From: an uncultured Clostridia bacterium
GTDB lineage: Bacteria; Bacillota; Clostridia; Oscillospirales; Ruminococcaceae
Length of the DNA: 32,676 nt
Direction: 5' to 3'
NCBI GenBank assembly: GCA_944385925.1
Contig: CALWZE010000028.1
Coordinates: 1 to 32,676 of the forward strand
Notes under the pieces: model-generated
The model's input: the letters and a program-made list of their open reading frames with translations, nothing else
Database searches by the model: none
What the model was told of the DNA's origin: nothing
Part shown: positions 6,792-14,542 of the stretch, one piece after another
Layout: each line of letters starts with the position of its first letter
Numbering within the stretch: the stretch's first letter is position 1
Position numbers and translations under genes: made by a program

Positions 6792-9097
6792 TTGCGGAAT
6801 GGGAAAATACCTTTTTGCTCGGCGGCGAAGGGTGGTCCTGCCTCTTGCGGATCGATCCTTATGGGCAATTGGAGCAGCTGCATTTCGGTGCGCCGGTCCA
6901 AATGGAGGATTGGACGGCGCTTCGGCCCAAGCCGGGACTTGGCTGGGGAACGGCGATCCAACTGGATGAGGAGGACCCTGAGAGCTGCCCGGATGCGGCC
7001 GCGCTTGGCTGGAGCGGCGCAGGCTGGGGAGACTACCGGGAAAGTCCGATCGAATTGGAAAGCGAAAGCGGTCCGCTGGATTCCGGATTTTTTTATGAAG
7101 GCCACACAATTCACTCCGGCGCTGTCCGGATGGACTGCTCGCTGCCGCAATCTGACGGCGGCGATATGCAGACACTGGAAATCCGGCTACGGCAGCGCAG
7201 CGGCCTGCTTCTGCGGCTTTATTTTACTGCGTTTGAAGATGCGCTGGTGCGCCGAACGGTGCTGGAAAATGAGAGCGGGGAACCGGTCTTTGTTCGCAAG
7301 CTGATGAGCTTGTGCGCCGATCTGCCCGGCGAATATGAGATGACGACGCTGGACGGCGGCTGGATTGCAGAAGCGCATCCGCACAGGACGCCGGTCGGCC
7401 CTGCGCGGGTGGTCAATGAGAGCGCGACCGGGTTTTCTTCCAACCGGCACAATCCCGGATTTTTGTTGAGCGAGCCCGGCGCGTCCGAAACAAAGGGAAC
7501 GGTTTACGGCTTCAATCTGCTTTATTCCGGCAACCATTACGCATCGGCACAGCGCTCGTTGCAGGGGCTGACCCGTGTCATGCAGGGCATATCGCCGGCG
7601 CATTTTCGAAAAGCAATTGCGCCGGGAGAGAAGTTTGAGGCGCCGGAGGCGGTCATGGCCTGGTCGGACAAGGGGTTCGGCGGGCTGTCCGAGCGGATGC
7701 ACCGGCTTGTCAACCGGCGGATCGTCCCGCCTTACTGGCGCGGCCGCCCCCGTCCGGTGCTGTATAACAGCTGGGAAGGGTGCATGTTCGACTTCGACCA
7801 GAACCTTCTGACCGATCTTGCGCGTAAGGCGGCGGCGCTGGGATGCGAGCTGTTTGTGCTGGATGACGGCTGGTTTGGCGCGCGGAAGGATGATCGCGCG
7901 GGACTTGGGGATTACACGGTTAACCGCAGAAAATTGAGGGGCGGCTTAAAAGCGCTCGCAGAACGAATCAACAGGCTCGGCATGGATTTCGGCCTTTGGT
8001 TTGAACCGGAAGCGGTCAATGAGGACAGTGCGCTTTTTCGCGCCCATCCGGACTGGGTATTGGGCGGCGGCAGCCTGCCGCCGCTTAAGGGAAGGCATGA
8101 ATGGCTGCTTGACCTGCGCCTTAAGCAGGTGCGCGACTATATAGTCAACGCGGTTGGCGAGGTGCTGGACAGTGCGCCGATACGGTATGTGAAATGGGAC
8201 ATGAACCGTCATTCACAGGCGCTGGGGGTTGAGGCGCACGATTATATTCTCGGGCTGTATGAGGTGCTTGAGCGGATATTCGGTCCGCGTCCGGAAATCC
8301 TGCTGGAAAGCTGTGCGTCCGGAGGAAATCGATTTGATCTCGGAATGCTCTGTTATTCGCCCCAGATCTGGTGCTCGGACGACACGGACCCGATTGAGCG
8401 GCTGAAAATACAGGGCGGACTGTCCTATCTTTATCCGCAGTCGGTAATGGGTACCCATGTATCCGCTTCGCCGCACGCACAAACCCTGCGCACGACCCCG
8501 TTGCCCACTCGCGGAAATCTCTCGTTTTTCGGCCTGCTTGGTTACGAGTTGGACCTGCGGCATCTGCTGCCGGTGGAAAAGCGGGAGATTGCGGCGCAGA
8601 TCGCTTATTATAAAGCGCACAGAATGCTTTTTCAGTTCGGATGTTTTCGCCGCCTGGAAACAGAGGAAGGGACGGCCTGGCAGGTCGGCGATCGGGATCA
8701 TTTGATCACGGGACTTTTTCATGCGTTGCTTCCCGCGGCGCCCGGGTACGAACGGCTGCGGCCGTACGGGCTGGAAGAGCAGGAACAGTACCGGGTGTGC
8801 AGCCGCCCGCAGGCTTTGCGGGTTGGCCCGTTTGGCGGCCTGCTGCGGCATATTTCCCCGGTCCCGATCAATCCGAACGGTTCGCTGCTGCGGCTGGCTG
8901 ACCGCCATTATACACTCGGTGACGGCGGGGAGAGCTTCTGCGCATCCGGCGCCGCGCTGATGGCGGGCTGGATGCTGTCGCCGCGTTTCAGCGGAACGGG
9001 CTATCGAAAAGATCTGCGGATGCAGGGGGATTTCGGTTCCATAATTTATGAAATCAGAAAGGTGCAGGAAGATGAAGGATATCAATCGGAGGAATAA
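6788..9097 (+). CDS. glycoside hydrolase family 36 alpha-galactosidase
   Basis: A 769-residue GH36 enzyme that removes terminal alpha-galactose from oligosaccharides such as raffinose- or melibiose-type sugars. The N-terminal beta-supersandwich domain covers about 1-310, and the catalytic TIM barrel begins near 325. LFVLDDGWFG lies at 355-364 and FGLWFEPEAV at 401-410. The nucleophile is D471 in VKWDMN, and the acid/base aspartate is in WCSDDTD (528-534, probably D531). ESCASGGNRFDLGM (507-520) is the classic substrate-loop motif. No signal peptide is seen, so it is cytosolic. ATG 6788 overlaps the GH1 stop in an ATGA junction. The 3' end overlaps the symporter start by 26 bp. GH36 also contains alpha-N-acetylgalactosaminidases, which motif reading alone does not exclude. 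Confidence 0.9.
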   Translation: MIAEWENTFLLGGEGWSCLLRIDPYGQLEQLHFGAPVQMEDWTALRPKPGLGWGTAIQLDEEDPESCPDAAALGWSGAGWGDYRESPIELESESGPLDSGFFYEGHTIHSGAVRMDCSLPQSDGGDMQTLEIRLRQRSGLLLRLYFTAFEDALVRRTVLENESGEPVFVRKLMSLCADLPGEYEMTTLDGGWIAEAHPHRTPVGPARVVNESATGFSSNRHNPGFLLSEPGASETKGTVYGFNLLYSGNHYASAQRSLQGLTRVMQGISPAHFRKAIAPGEKFEAPEAVMAWSDKGFGGLSERMHRLVNRRIVPPYWRGRPRPVLYNSWEGCMFDFDQNLLTDLARKAAALGCELFVLDDGWFGARKDDRAGLGDYTVNRRKLRGGLKALAERINRLGMDFGLWFEPEAVNEDSALFRAHPDWVLGGGSLPPLKGRHEWLLDLRLKQVRDYIVNAVGEVLDSAPIRYVKWDMNRHSQALGVEAHDYILGLYEVLERIFGPRPEILLESCASGGNRFDLGMLCYSPQIWCSDDTDPIERLKIQGGLSYLYPQSVMGTHVSASPHAQTLRTTPLPTRGNLSFFGLLGYELDLRHLLPVEKREIAAQIAYYKAHRMLFQFGCFRRLETEEGTAWQVGDRDHLITGLFHALLPAAPGYERLRPYGLEEQEQYRVCSRPQALRVGPFGGLLRHISPVPINPNGSLLRLADRHYTLGDGGESFCASGAALMAGWMLSPRFSGTGYRKDLRMQGDFGSIIYEIRKVQEDEGYQSEE

Positions 9098-10448
9098 GCT
9101 CTGCTTCGGGCTCGGCACAGTGGGACGGGATATGTTTTATGCGTTTGAGGCAAATGCGCTGCTGTATTTCCTGTCCAACGTGCTGACTCTGCCACTGTGG
9201 GTGTTTGTGACGACAAGCACCCTGCTGTCGGTGCTGCGGATACTGGATGCGGTCAATGATCCGATCACCGGTCTCGTCATTGACAATATCCGGTCTCCCT
9301 GGGGAAAATTCAAGCCGGCCATCCTTGTTGGCGGCGTCGCGAGCGTCTTGTTTTATCTGGTGCTCTTTGGCGGAGTGGGACAGGGAACGGGTTTTATTCT
9401 GCTGTTTGCAGCGGCCTACATCCTGTGGGATATCAGTTACGGCATAAATGATATTGCCTATTGGACGCTGCTGCCTGCACTGACCCAGGACCAGAAACAG
9501 CGGGAAAAATTCGGCGCGTTTGCCCGTATCTGCGCGAATATCGGCATGTATATCATCATGGTCGGCTGGCAGCCGATCACCGCGGCGCTTGGAAATACCC
9601 GCGAGGCGTGGTTTACCGTCGCGGCCGCGGTCAGTGCGGTTTACCTTTTGTTCCTGCTTTTCCCTCTGCTCGGTGTACGGGAAAACCGCGCAGCGGCTCA
9701 GCAGGAGGAAAAAACCACCTTGCGCCAGATGTGGCGGGCGCTTGCCGGAAACGATCAGCTGATGTGGACAACGCTGTCCATGGCGCTTTTTATGGTCGGA
9801 TACTGCACCACGACCGGATTTGCTACCTATTACATGCAATACCTGTTTGGGGATATTGGAATGTACGCAGTGCTTGCTGCGGTCTGCGGCGTCGCGCAGC
9901 TTGCTGCGCTTGCGATCTTTCCGGCCTTTTCCAAGCGCTTTAACCGGCGCCAGCTTTATGGAGGCGCAACCGCGCTGGTGCTTTTGGGCTATGCGGTGTT
10001 TGCGTTTGCCGAGGTATCCCTTTTCCTGATTGCGGCAGCCGCTGTCCTGCTTTTTGTGGGCCAGGCGTTTATTCAGCTGCTGATGCTTATGTTCCTGGCG
10101 GATACGGTAGAGTATGGCCAATGGAAACTCGGCAAGCGAAACGAATCGGTCACCTTTTCCATTCAGCCGCTTGTCAACAAAATCGGCGGCGCGCTGTCAA
10201 CCGGCCTGATCAGCATTTCCCTTGTCCTTTCCGGCATTAAAACAGGGGACACTGCAGCGGTCTCCATTGACGCGGGAGGACAGATGATCGTTAAGCTGTC
10301 GATGTTTGCCGTACCGCTTGTCATGATCCTTGCGGGCTATATTATTTATCGCAAAAAATTCCGGATCAGCGAGGAATTTTACGCACAGATCGTAAACGAA
10401 CTGCGCGAGAAGGGTGAACTGGCCGCGCAGGAGGACGGGGCGGAATAA
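9072..10448 (+). CDS. GPH-family (MelB-like) sugar:cation symporter
   Basis: About 458 residues with twelve predicted membrane helices. It belongs to the glycoside-pentoside-hexuronide:cation symporter group of the major facilitator superfamily (TC 2.A.2). Recognisable parts are the N-terminal NRRNKLCFGLGTVGRD start, a cytoplasmic loop with DNIRSPWGKFKP, and YWTLLPALTQDQKQRE before helix 5. It would import the oligosaccharide cleaved by the two upstream hydrolases with Na+ or H+. An in-frame ATG lies earlier (9048), but ATG 9072 matches the family start and has AAAGGTG about 8 nt before it. The gene overlaps the GH36 end by 26 bp, so translation is likely coupled. The exact sugar is not readable from sequence; alpha-galactosides, or mixed galactosides, are favoured by context. 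Confidence 0.87.
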   Translation: MKDINRRNKLCFGLGTVGRDMFYAFEANALLYFLSNVLTLPLWVFVTTSTLLSVLRILDAVNDPITGLVIDNIRSPWGKFKPAILVGGVASVLFYLVLFGGVGQGTGFILLFAAAYILWDISYGINDIAYWTLLPALTQDQKQREKFGAFARICANIGMYIIMVGWQPITAALGNTREAWFTVAAAVSAVYLLFLLFPLLGVRENRAAAQQEEKTTLRQMWRALAGNDQLMWTTLSMALFMVGYCTTTGFATYYMQYLFGDIGMYAVLAAVCGVAQLAALAIFPAFSKRFNRRQLYGGATALVLLGYAVFAFAEVSLFLIAAAAVLLFVGQAFIQLLMLMFLADTVEYGQWKLGKRNESVTFSIQPLVNKIGGALSTGLISISLVLSGIKTGDTAAVSIDAGGQMIVKLSMFAVPLVMILAGYIIYRKKFRISEEFYAQIVNELREKGELAAQEDGAE

Positions 10449-10484
10449 GCGCAATGCTTTCGGTGCAAAGAGTGCCGGACGAGC

Positions 10485-10513
10485 TTGCAAAATCCGCCGG
10501 GATTGCCTATTAT
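10485..10513 (+). promoter_or_regulatory. promoter of the mrp-type gene
   Basis: -35 TTGCAA (10485-10490), 17-bp spacer, -10 TATTAT (10508-10513), about 40 nt before ATG 10553. Confidence 0.65.
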
Positions 10514-10552
10514 ATTAGCATATGTCAAAAACAGATTTGGAGATGAACAAGC

Positions 10553-11377
10553 ATGAGCGAGTGTACACATGACTGTGCGAATTGCGCGAGCGACTGCGGC
10601 GAGCGCAAAAGCCCGCAGAGCTTTCGTGAACCGCCCCATCCCGGCAGCCGCATCAAAAAGGTGATCGCTGTTGTCAGCGGCAAGGGCGGCGTAGGTAAAT
10701 CGATGGTGACCAGCCTGATGGCGGTGAATATGAAGCGCCGTGGCAAGTCGGTCGCAATTCTTGACGCGGATATCACCGGCCCCTCGATTCCGAAAGCGTT
10801 CGGCATCCATGAGCGGGCAACCGGCACCGATACCCAGATCGATCCGGTCTACAGTGCGGGCGGCATCGGCGTTATGTCGCTTAACCTGCTGGTGGAAAAC
10901 GAGACCGATCCGGTCGTTTGGCGCGGCCCGGTCATCGCCGGAACGGTCAAGCAGTTTTGGACCGGGGTTGCCTGGGGCGATGTGGATTATCTTTTTGTGG
11001 ATATGCCGCCGGGAACCGGCGATGTGCCGCTGACCGTCTTTCAGACCATGCCGGTGGACGGCATTATCATCGTGGCTTCGCCGCAGGAACTGGTTTCGAT
11101 GATCGTTGAAAAGGCTGCGAACATGGCCAATATGATGAATATTCCGATCCTTGGCCTTGTGGAAAACATGAGTTATGTCGAGTGCCCGGATTGCGGGCGC
11201 AAGATTTTTGTGTTCGGAGAAAGCCATGCGGACGAGATTGCAAAACGGTTTGAAATCCCGACGGTAAGCAAGATGCCGATTGTCCGGGAGCTTGCAGCCG
11301 CCTGCGATGCAGGTGCAATCGAGAAGTTTGAGAGCGAGTGGCTGGACAACATGGCCACCATGCTTGAGCGGTTGTGA
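10553..11377 (+). CDS. mrp: Mrp/ApbC/Nbp35-family Fe-S cluster carrier P-loop ATPase
   Basis: A 274-residue MinD-type P-loop ATPase that carries and delivers [4Fe-4S] clusters to apoproteins in the cytosol. The N-terminus has four cysteines in C-x3-C-x2-C-x3-C order (C4, C8, C11, C15), resembling Nbp35-type N-terminal clusters. The deviant Walker A is GKGGVGKS (43-50), switch motifs are DADITGPSIPK (71-81) and FVDMPPGTGD (148-157), and the CxxC pair that bridges the shared cluster is C211/C214. GGAG lies 10 nt before the ATG. The stop codon lies inside the inverted repeat that I propose as an operator of the next gene, trxA. Fe-S delivery fits the redox neighbourhood, which includes a thioredoxin, an Fe-S flavoprotein and a thioredoxin-reductase-like enzyme. 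Confidence 0.9.
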   Translation: MSECTHDCANCASDCGERKSPQSFREPPHPGSRIKKVIAVVSGKGGVGKSMVTSLMAVNMKRRGKSVAILDADITGPSIPKAFGIHERATGTDTQIDPVYSAGGIGVMSLNLLVENETDPVVWRGPVIAGTVKQFWTGVAWGDVDYLFVDMPPGTGDVPLTVFQTMPVDGIIIVASPQELVSMIVEKAANMANMMNIPILGLVENMSYVECPDCGRKIFVFGESHADEIAKRFEIPTVSKMPIVRELAAACDAGAIEKFESEWLDNMATMLERL

Positions 11378-11387
11378 CGCTGTCACA
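11373..11387 (+). promoter_or_regulatory. candidate Crp/Fnr operator of trxA
   Basis: A perfect 15-bp inverted repeat, TGTGAC-GCT-GTCACA, overlapping the mrp stop codon. Its GTGA-N5-TCAC core recurs at the trxB promoter (15463-15475) with the same distance to the -10 box (30 bp from centre). The -35 position of trxA (AGATAT, 11387-11392) is far from consensus, as expected for an activator-dependent promoter. The spacing is one base shorter than a canonical CRP site. Confidence 0.6.
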
Positions 11388-11409
11388 GATATTGCCCCCC
11401 GTCTGCGGG

Positions 11410-11415
11410 TATACT
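11410..11415 (+). promoter_or_regulatory. -10 box of trxA
   Basis: TATACT, five of six to consensus, without a recognisable -35. The predicted start is near 11422, which puts the upstream inverted repeat at about -42. Confidence 0.6.
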
Positions 11416-11459
11416 AAGTCCAGAAACAGGAAATATATCCGAAAACGGAGGTAAATACA

Positions 11460-11768
11460 ATGTCTGTCAATCCGATTACAAAAGCGAATTTTGAACAGGA
11501 AGTTCTCAAAAGTGATAAGCCGGTTTTGCTCGATTTCTGGGCGACCTGGTGCGGCCCTTGCCGGATGCTTTCGCCGGTCATTGAGGAGATTGCCGCAGAG
11601 AATCCGAATCTCAAGGTCGGTTCGGTCAACGTAGATGAACAGCCCGAGCTTGCAGCTCAGTTCGGCGTTATGAGCATTCCGACGCTGATTGTCTTTAAAG
11701 GCGGCGTCAAGACCGCGCAGTCGGTCGGCGTGCAGCCCAAACAGAGAATTCTGGATATGATTGGCTGA
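11460..11768 (+). CDS. trxA: thioredoxin
   Basis: A 102-residue single-domain thioredoxin that reduces protein disulfides in the cytosol. The active site is WCGPC (C31, C34) within LLDFWATWCGPCRM, followed by the cis-proline segment SIPTLIVFKGG. The length is typical. GGAGGT (11447-11452) lies 7 nt before the ATG. It is a single-gene unit: its own promoter begins over the mrp stop codon, and a strong bidirectional terminator closes it at 11786-11822. Its reductase partner is probably the flavoprotein gene at 14543-15412, which shares the same upstream inverted repeat, and the likely regulator is the convergent Crp/Fnr gene just downstream. Confidence 0.96.
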   Translation: MSVNPITKANFEQEVLKSDKPVLLDFWATWCGPCRMLSPVIEEIAAENPNLKVGSVNVDEQPELAAQFGVMSIPTLIVFKGGVKTAQSVGVQPKQRILDMIG

Positions 11769-11785
11769 TTCATATCTATGCATTC

Positions 11786-11822
11786 AAAAAGAGCGGCTCG
11801 TTTTAGCGAGCCGCTCTTTTTT
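11786..11822. terminator. bidirectional intrinsic terminator between trxA and the Crp/Fnr gene
   Basis: A 15-bp stem (11786-11800 with 11807-11821) and TTTTAG loop, with a T-run on the plus strand and an A-run upstream that serves as a T-run on the minus strand. It can stop both convergent genes. Confidence 0.9.
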
Positions 11823-11903
11823 GCAATGAAGAAGTTACACGTTGGGGCAGCGAATGAAATGCAGATAGTACAAGACAAAAGGCTATTTAATGATGGAGGT
11901 GTA

Positions 11904-12584
11904 TCAGGACTGGGAAAGATTGCGGAGCTTCTGCTTGTCCAGAATTCGGATGCCTCCCCGCATAAGCTCAACGACCCCTTCTTCGGCAAAATATTTCAGC
12001 ATGCGGGTGACGACTTCCCGGGCGCTTCCGGTATACTTGGCAACCTGTTCATGGGTCATGTGAATCACCTCGTCGCCGCTTGAGGCATATTCATCCCACA
12101 GGAAAATGGCAAGCCGGCGGTCAAAGCTCATAAACAGGATCTGCTGCATTGCCCACATAACGTCCGAAAAGCGATCGGTCAGCAATTCATAGCAGTTGCA
12201 GCGGACATAGATATTTTCTTCACGCAGGTCGGCGTAGGTTTTGGAATCGATCACAATGGCGTCGAGATCGGTTTCAGCTTCAATATGTACGTCGAATGTA
12301 ATTCCGGTGACAACACAGGAAGCGGACAAAATGCACATCTCGCCTGCTTTCAGACGGTACAGGGTGACCTCTTTGCCCTCGTCTGAAAGCAGATAAACCC
12401 GTACTTTTCCGGATCGAATCAGAATAAGACCGACACAGTCCAGACTGCCGTTATGAATGGTATCTCCCTTTTTATAGGAAGCCTCAACTGCGGCGCCGGC
12501 AACGCGCTCACGCTGTGCTTCGGTCAATTGTTCCCAGACCGGAAACAAACGGCTCAGTTCCTGCTGTTTTTCCTGTTTATTCAT
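11904..12584 (-). CDS. Crp/Fnr-family transcriptional regulator, possibly redox-responsive
   Basis: A 226-residue regulator with an N-terminal cyclic-nucleotide-binding-fold sensor domain (about 15-125), a long dimer helix (about 130-160) and a C-terminal winged HTH (about 170-215). The recognition helix SAREVVTRMLKYF (187-199) carries the R-E-x3-R pattern (R189, E190, R194) by which E. coli CRP reads GTGA half-sites. The FNR N-terminal Fe-S cysteines are absent. However, five cysteines are present (C50, C84, C90, C129, C131), with C84 and C90 in GEMCILSASC, so thiol-based redox sensing is plausible (inference). The start has GGAGGG 6 nt upstream. The gene is divergent from a flavoprotein gene and convergent with trxA. 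The GTGA-N5-TCAC repeats at the trxA and trxB promoters are its likely targets. Confidence 0.9.
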   Translation of the reverse strand: MNKQEKQQELSRLFPVWEQLTEAQRERVAGAAVEASYKKGDTIHNGSLDCVGLILIRSGKVRVYLLSDEGKEVTLYRLKAGEMCILSASCVVTGITFDVHIEAETDLDAIVIDSKTYADLREENIYVRCNCYELLTDRFSDVMWAMQQILFMSFDRRLAIFLWDEYASSGDEVIHMTHEQVAKYTGSAREVVTRMLKYFAEEGVVELMRGGIRILDKQKLRNLSQS

Positions 12585-12613
12585 TCTGTCCCTCCAGCGA
12601 TTACGATGTACTC

Positions 12614-12642
12614 ATCTTACTCCAAAATTGCCCGCGGGACAA
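12614..12642 (-). promoter_or_regulatory. promoter of the Crp/Fnr gene
   Basis: On the minus strand: -35 TTGTCC (12637-12642), 17-bp spacer, -10 TAAGAT (12614-12619), about 30 nt before the start codon. Confidence 0.65.
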
Positions 12643-12661
12643 GGGCTTGCTTTGACGAATG

Positions 12662-12670
12662 TGTTATACT
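12662..12670 (+). promoter_or_regulatory. extended -10 promoter of the flavoprotein gene
   Basis: TGT followed by TATACT (12665-12670). It is divergent from the Crp/Fnr promoter, with the two core regions about 20 bp apart. An 8-bp CCCGCGGG palindrome (12631-12638) lies between them. Confidence 0.55.
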
Positions 12671-12710
12671 GTTAGAAGAACGAATGCAGCGAAAGAGAGG
12701 CGTATGACAG

Positions 12711-13334
12711 TTGAAAGTTCTGCTCATTAACGGAAGCCCGCATCCTTCAGGCACGACTGCGGCCGCCCTTGCCGAAGTGGCGGGGGCTATTCAGAAGAAT
12801 GGGATTCAAACCGAAACCCTTCAGCTTGGCACAAAGCCGGTGCGCGGCTGTATTGCCTGCAAGAAATGCAGACAGTTGGGCAAATGTGTTTTTGAGGACG
12901 ATCCTGTTAACGAATGGATTGTCAAGGCGCAGGAGGCAGACGGTCTGGTCATTGGATCGCCTGTATATTATGCTTCTCCGAACGGCGCGCTGCTCGCGGC
13001 GCTGGACCGGATGTTTTACGCTGCCGGCCCCACTTTGGCTTTTAAGCCGGGCGCAGCAATTGTGTGCGCACGACGTGCCGGTACAACGGCTTCGCTGGAT
13101 GCGTTGAACAAGTATTTTCTGATTTCTCAGATGCCGGTCGTTGCCTCCTGGTATTGGAACATGGCGTTTGGAAACAATGCGCAGGAAGTGACGCAGGACG
13201 CGGAAGGCCTGGCGATCATGCGGGGCGTCGGGGAGAATATGGCCTGGGTCCTCAAAAGTATAGAGGCAGGCAGGGAAAAGGGAGTGCAGCAGCCGCGGCG
13301 CGATAAGGTCGTTCGCACCAACTTTATTCGATAA
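12711..13334 (+). CDS. NADPH-dependent FMN reductase / iron-sulfur flavoprotein-like protein
   Basis: A 207-residue flavodoxin-fold protein. The FMN phosphate loop is GSPHPSGTT (8-16), and VIGSPVYYASPNG (residues 80-92) is the second FMN-contact motif. A compact cysteine motif C-x2-C-x2-C-x5-C (C47, C50, C53, C59) matches the cluster-binding pattern of iron-sulfur flavoproteins (Isf), which move electrons between ferredoxin-type donors and acceptors such as O2 or peroxide. It starts with TTG at 12711: the sequence KVLLINGSP begins directly there, and GAGAGG lies 10 nt upstream. The ATG at 12704 is in another frame and stops after eight codons. It is divergent from the Crp/Fnr gene. It could be a simple FMN reductase if the cysteines bind no cluster. 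Confidence 0.82.
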   Translation: MKVLLINGSPHPSGTTAAALAEVAGAIQKNGIQTETLQLGTKPVRGCIACKKCRQLGKCVFEDDPVNEWIVKAQEADGLVIGSPVYYASPNGALLAALDRMFYAAGPTLAFKPGAAIVCARRAGTTASLDALNKYFLISQMPVVASWYWNMAFGNNAQEVTQDAEGLAIMRGVGENMAWVLKSIEAGREKGVQQPRRDKVVRTNFIR

Positions 13335-13455
13335 ACCTGAGTTTTAAATAATTCTGCGGGAAACTGGGCTGTTTTGCCGCGGCATTTTTCGCAAGCCGCT
13401 TATCTTTTCTGCACCGCAGGAACCAAAGCTGAGATATTGCTTTATGCGGTTATCA

Positions 13456-13496
13456 GGCGCGAAAACCGGCGGCGCGGTATAAAGGTTTCGCGCCGC
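13456..13496 (+). other. overlapping alternative hairpins in the 3' region of the flavoprotein transcript
   Basis: GGCGCGAAAACC (13456-13467) can pair, with one bulge, with GGTTTCGCGCC (13484-13494). Alternatively GCGGCGCG (13469-13476) pairs with CGCGCCGC (13489-13496), which is followed by ATTTTTAG. The two share the right arm, so only one can form at a time, as in attenuators. No gene follows on this strand. Confidence 0.4.
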
Positions 13497-13545
13497 ATTT
13501 TTAGAACAGAGCCGCATAACGGAAAAGCCGATATATGGAAAAATC

Positions 13546-13579
13546 AAGGGCCGCTGCACGGAATGCAGCGGCCCTTTTT
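13546..13579 (+). terminator. intrinsic terminator
   Basis: A 13-bp GC-rich stem (13546-13558 with 13564-13576), CGGAA loop and a T-run. It lies 211 bp downstream of the flavoprotein stop and is the best end point for that transcript. It probably also insulates the opposing gene. Confidence 0.8.
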
Positions 13580-13690
13580 AGGTTTAAACATGGTAAGAAT
13601 GAGTAATTTCCTTTGCTGCTGTTTTGAGTTTAACAGCTCAAATACCAAGAGTCGGGATGATTGCTCCTCACTATAACCGGCGACGAAGCA

Positions 13691-14386
13691 TTATAAGCCG
13701 AGAATTTCTTTTTTCTTTGCGGCGAATTCTTCTTGCGAAATGACACCGGCATCCAGAAGCTCTTTAAACTTTTTGAGTGCTTCCAACTGAGCATCATAAT
13801 CTGCCTGCGGTGTTTCACCAGTTTCGGCTTTCGAATTGCCAACATCGCACGCAGCTGCTGCATGCTGACAATCTGAAGGTTTCATCTGCGCCTTTTGGTG
13901 TGCTTTTAGAACCGCGCCCAGACCGCCCAGCAGAGAACCGGCGGTGCTGTGCTCCAGAACGTCTCCAATCACATGGACGGTATCGACTCCGAGCGTATCG
14001 TTGATTAGTCCGATAGCGCCCTTAACCTTTTCGGCACCCCTCGCTTGAACCGATTTGCCGGTCGCGAGCTTCAATATTGCCATTTTGAATTTGGACAGCT
14101 CCAGTATCGATTCAAAATGAATTTTCAGCTGGGACTCCCGAAAGAAAATCTGGACGTCGTTGCCCTTTTGAATTATCTGGGGCTTTTCCTGATAAATCTT
14201 AATTGCCTGAACCGGGAAGGCCTCAACTATCTCCTCGGCTTTGGCAAACAGACCTGTTTTTACGGCATAAGACAGGACGATGTTCAGGTTGGTCAGCATA
14301 AGATGAATCTTTTCCTTTTTGGGCGGAACCAAAACGGCGCCTTCATACAGAACGGATTCTTCAGGCTGCAAAGAATACTTCGACAT
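13691..14386 (-). CDS. PH-like/SHOCT-domain protein of unknown function
   Basis: A 231-residue protein with no signal peptide. About residues 1-110 look like a bacterial PH/GRAM-type beta domain: they start SLQPEESVLYEGA and include repeated short strands. The middle is polar and rich in Ala/Gly. The last 29 residues (about 203-231; LKKFKELLDAGVISQEEF) are a clear SHOCT domain, a short helical module common at protein ends and thought to mediate oligomerisation or binding. I choose ATG 14386 because AAGAGG lies 8 nt upstream; an ATG further upstream at 14425 in the same frame has no good site. It stands alone between the flavoprotein and trxB-like genes, and its role is unknown. Confidence 0.72.
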   Translation of the reverse strand: MSKYSLQPEESVLYEGAVLVPPKKEKIHLMLTNLNIVLSYAVKTGLFAKAEEIVEAFPVQAIKIYQEKPQIIQKGNDVQIFFRESQLKIHFESILELSKFKMAILKLATGKSVQARGAEKVKGAIGLINDTLGVDTVHVIGDVLEHSTAGSLLGGLGAVLKAHQKAQMKPSDCQHAAAACDVGNSKAETGETPQADYDAQLEALKKFKELLDAGVISQEEFAAKKKEILGL

Positions 14387-14542
14387 AATCTGTACCTCTT
14401 TTTTGAAATTGTTATACGCAGACATGACCTGCGCATAAAAGTCCCTGTAAATTTTGCGAAGAAACTATAAGAAGCAAAAAGCCTGGTATCCGAAGTGGTG
14501 GTCAGGGTTCCGGCTTGCCTGGAATAGAAACCGCGGCCGGGA

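Larger units (their letters stand above)
13335..13690. other. 356-bp gap after the flavoprotein gene, with several hairpins
   Basis: No convincing coding sequence. It contains two mutually exclusive hairpins at 13456-13496 and a strong terminator at 13546-13579. The stretch 13580-13690 shows nothing further. Confidence 0.5.

Noticed and set aside
8213..10121. Long open frames antisense to the GH36 and symporter genes
   Set aside because: They mirror well-supported genes, have no ribosome binding sites or recognisable domains, and follow from the G+C-rich codon pattern of the real genes.
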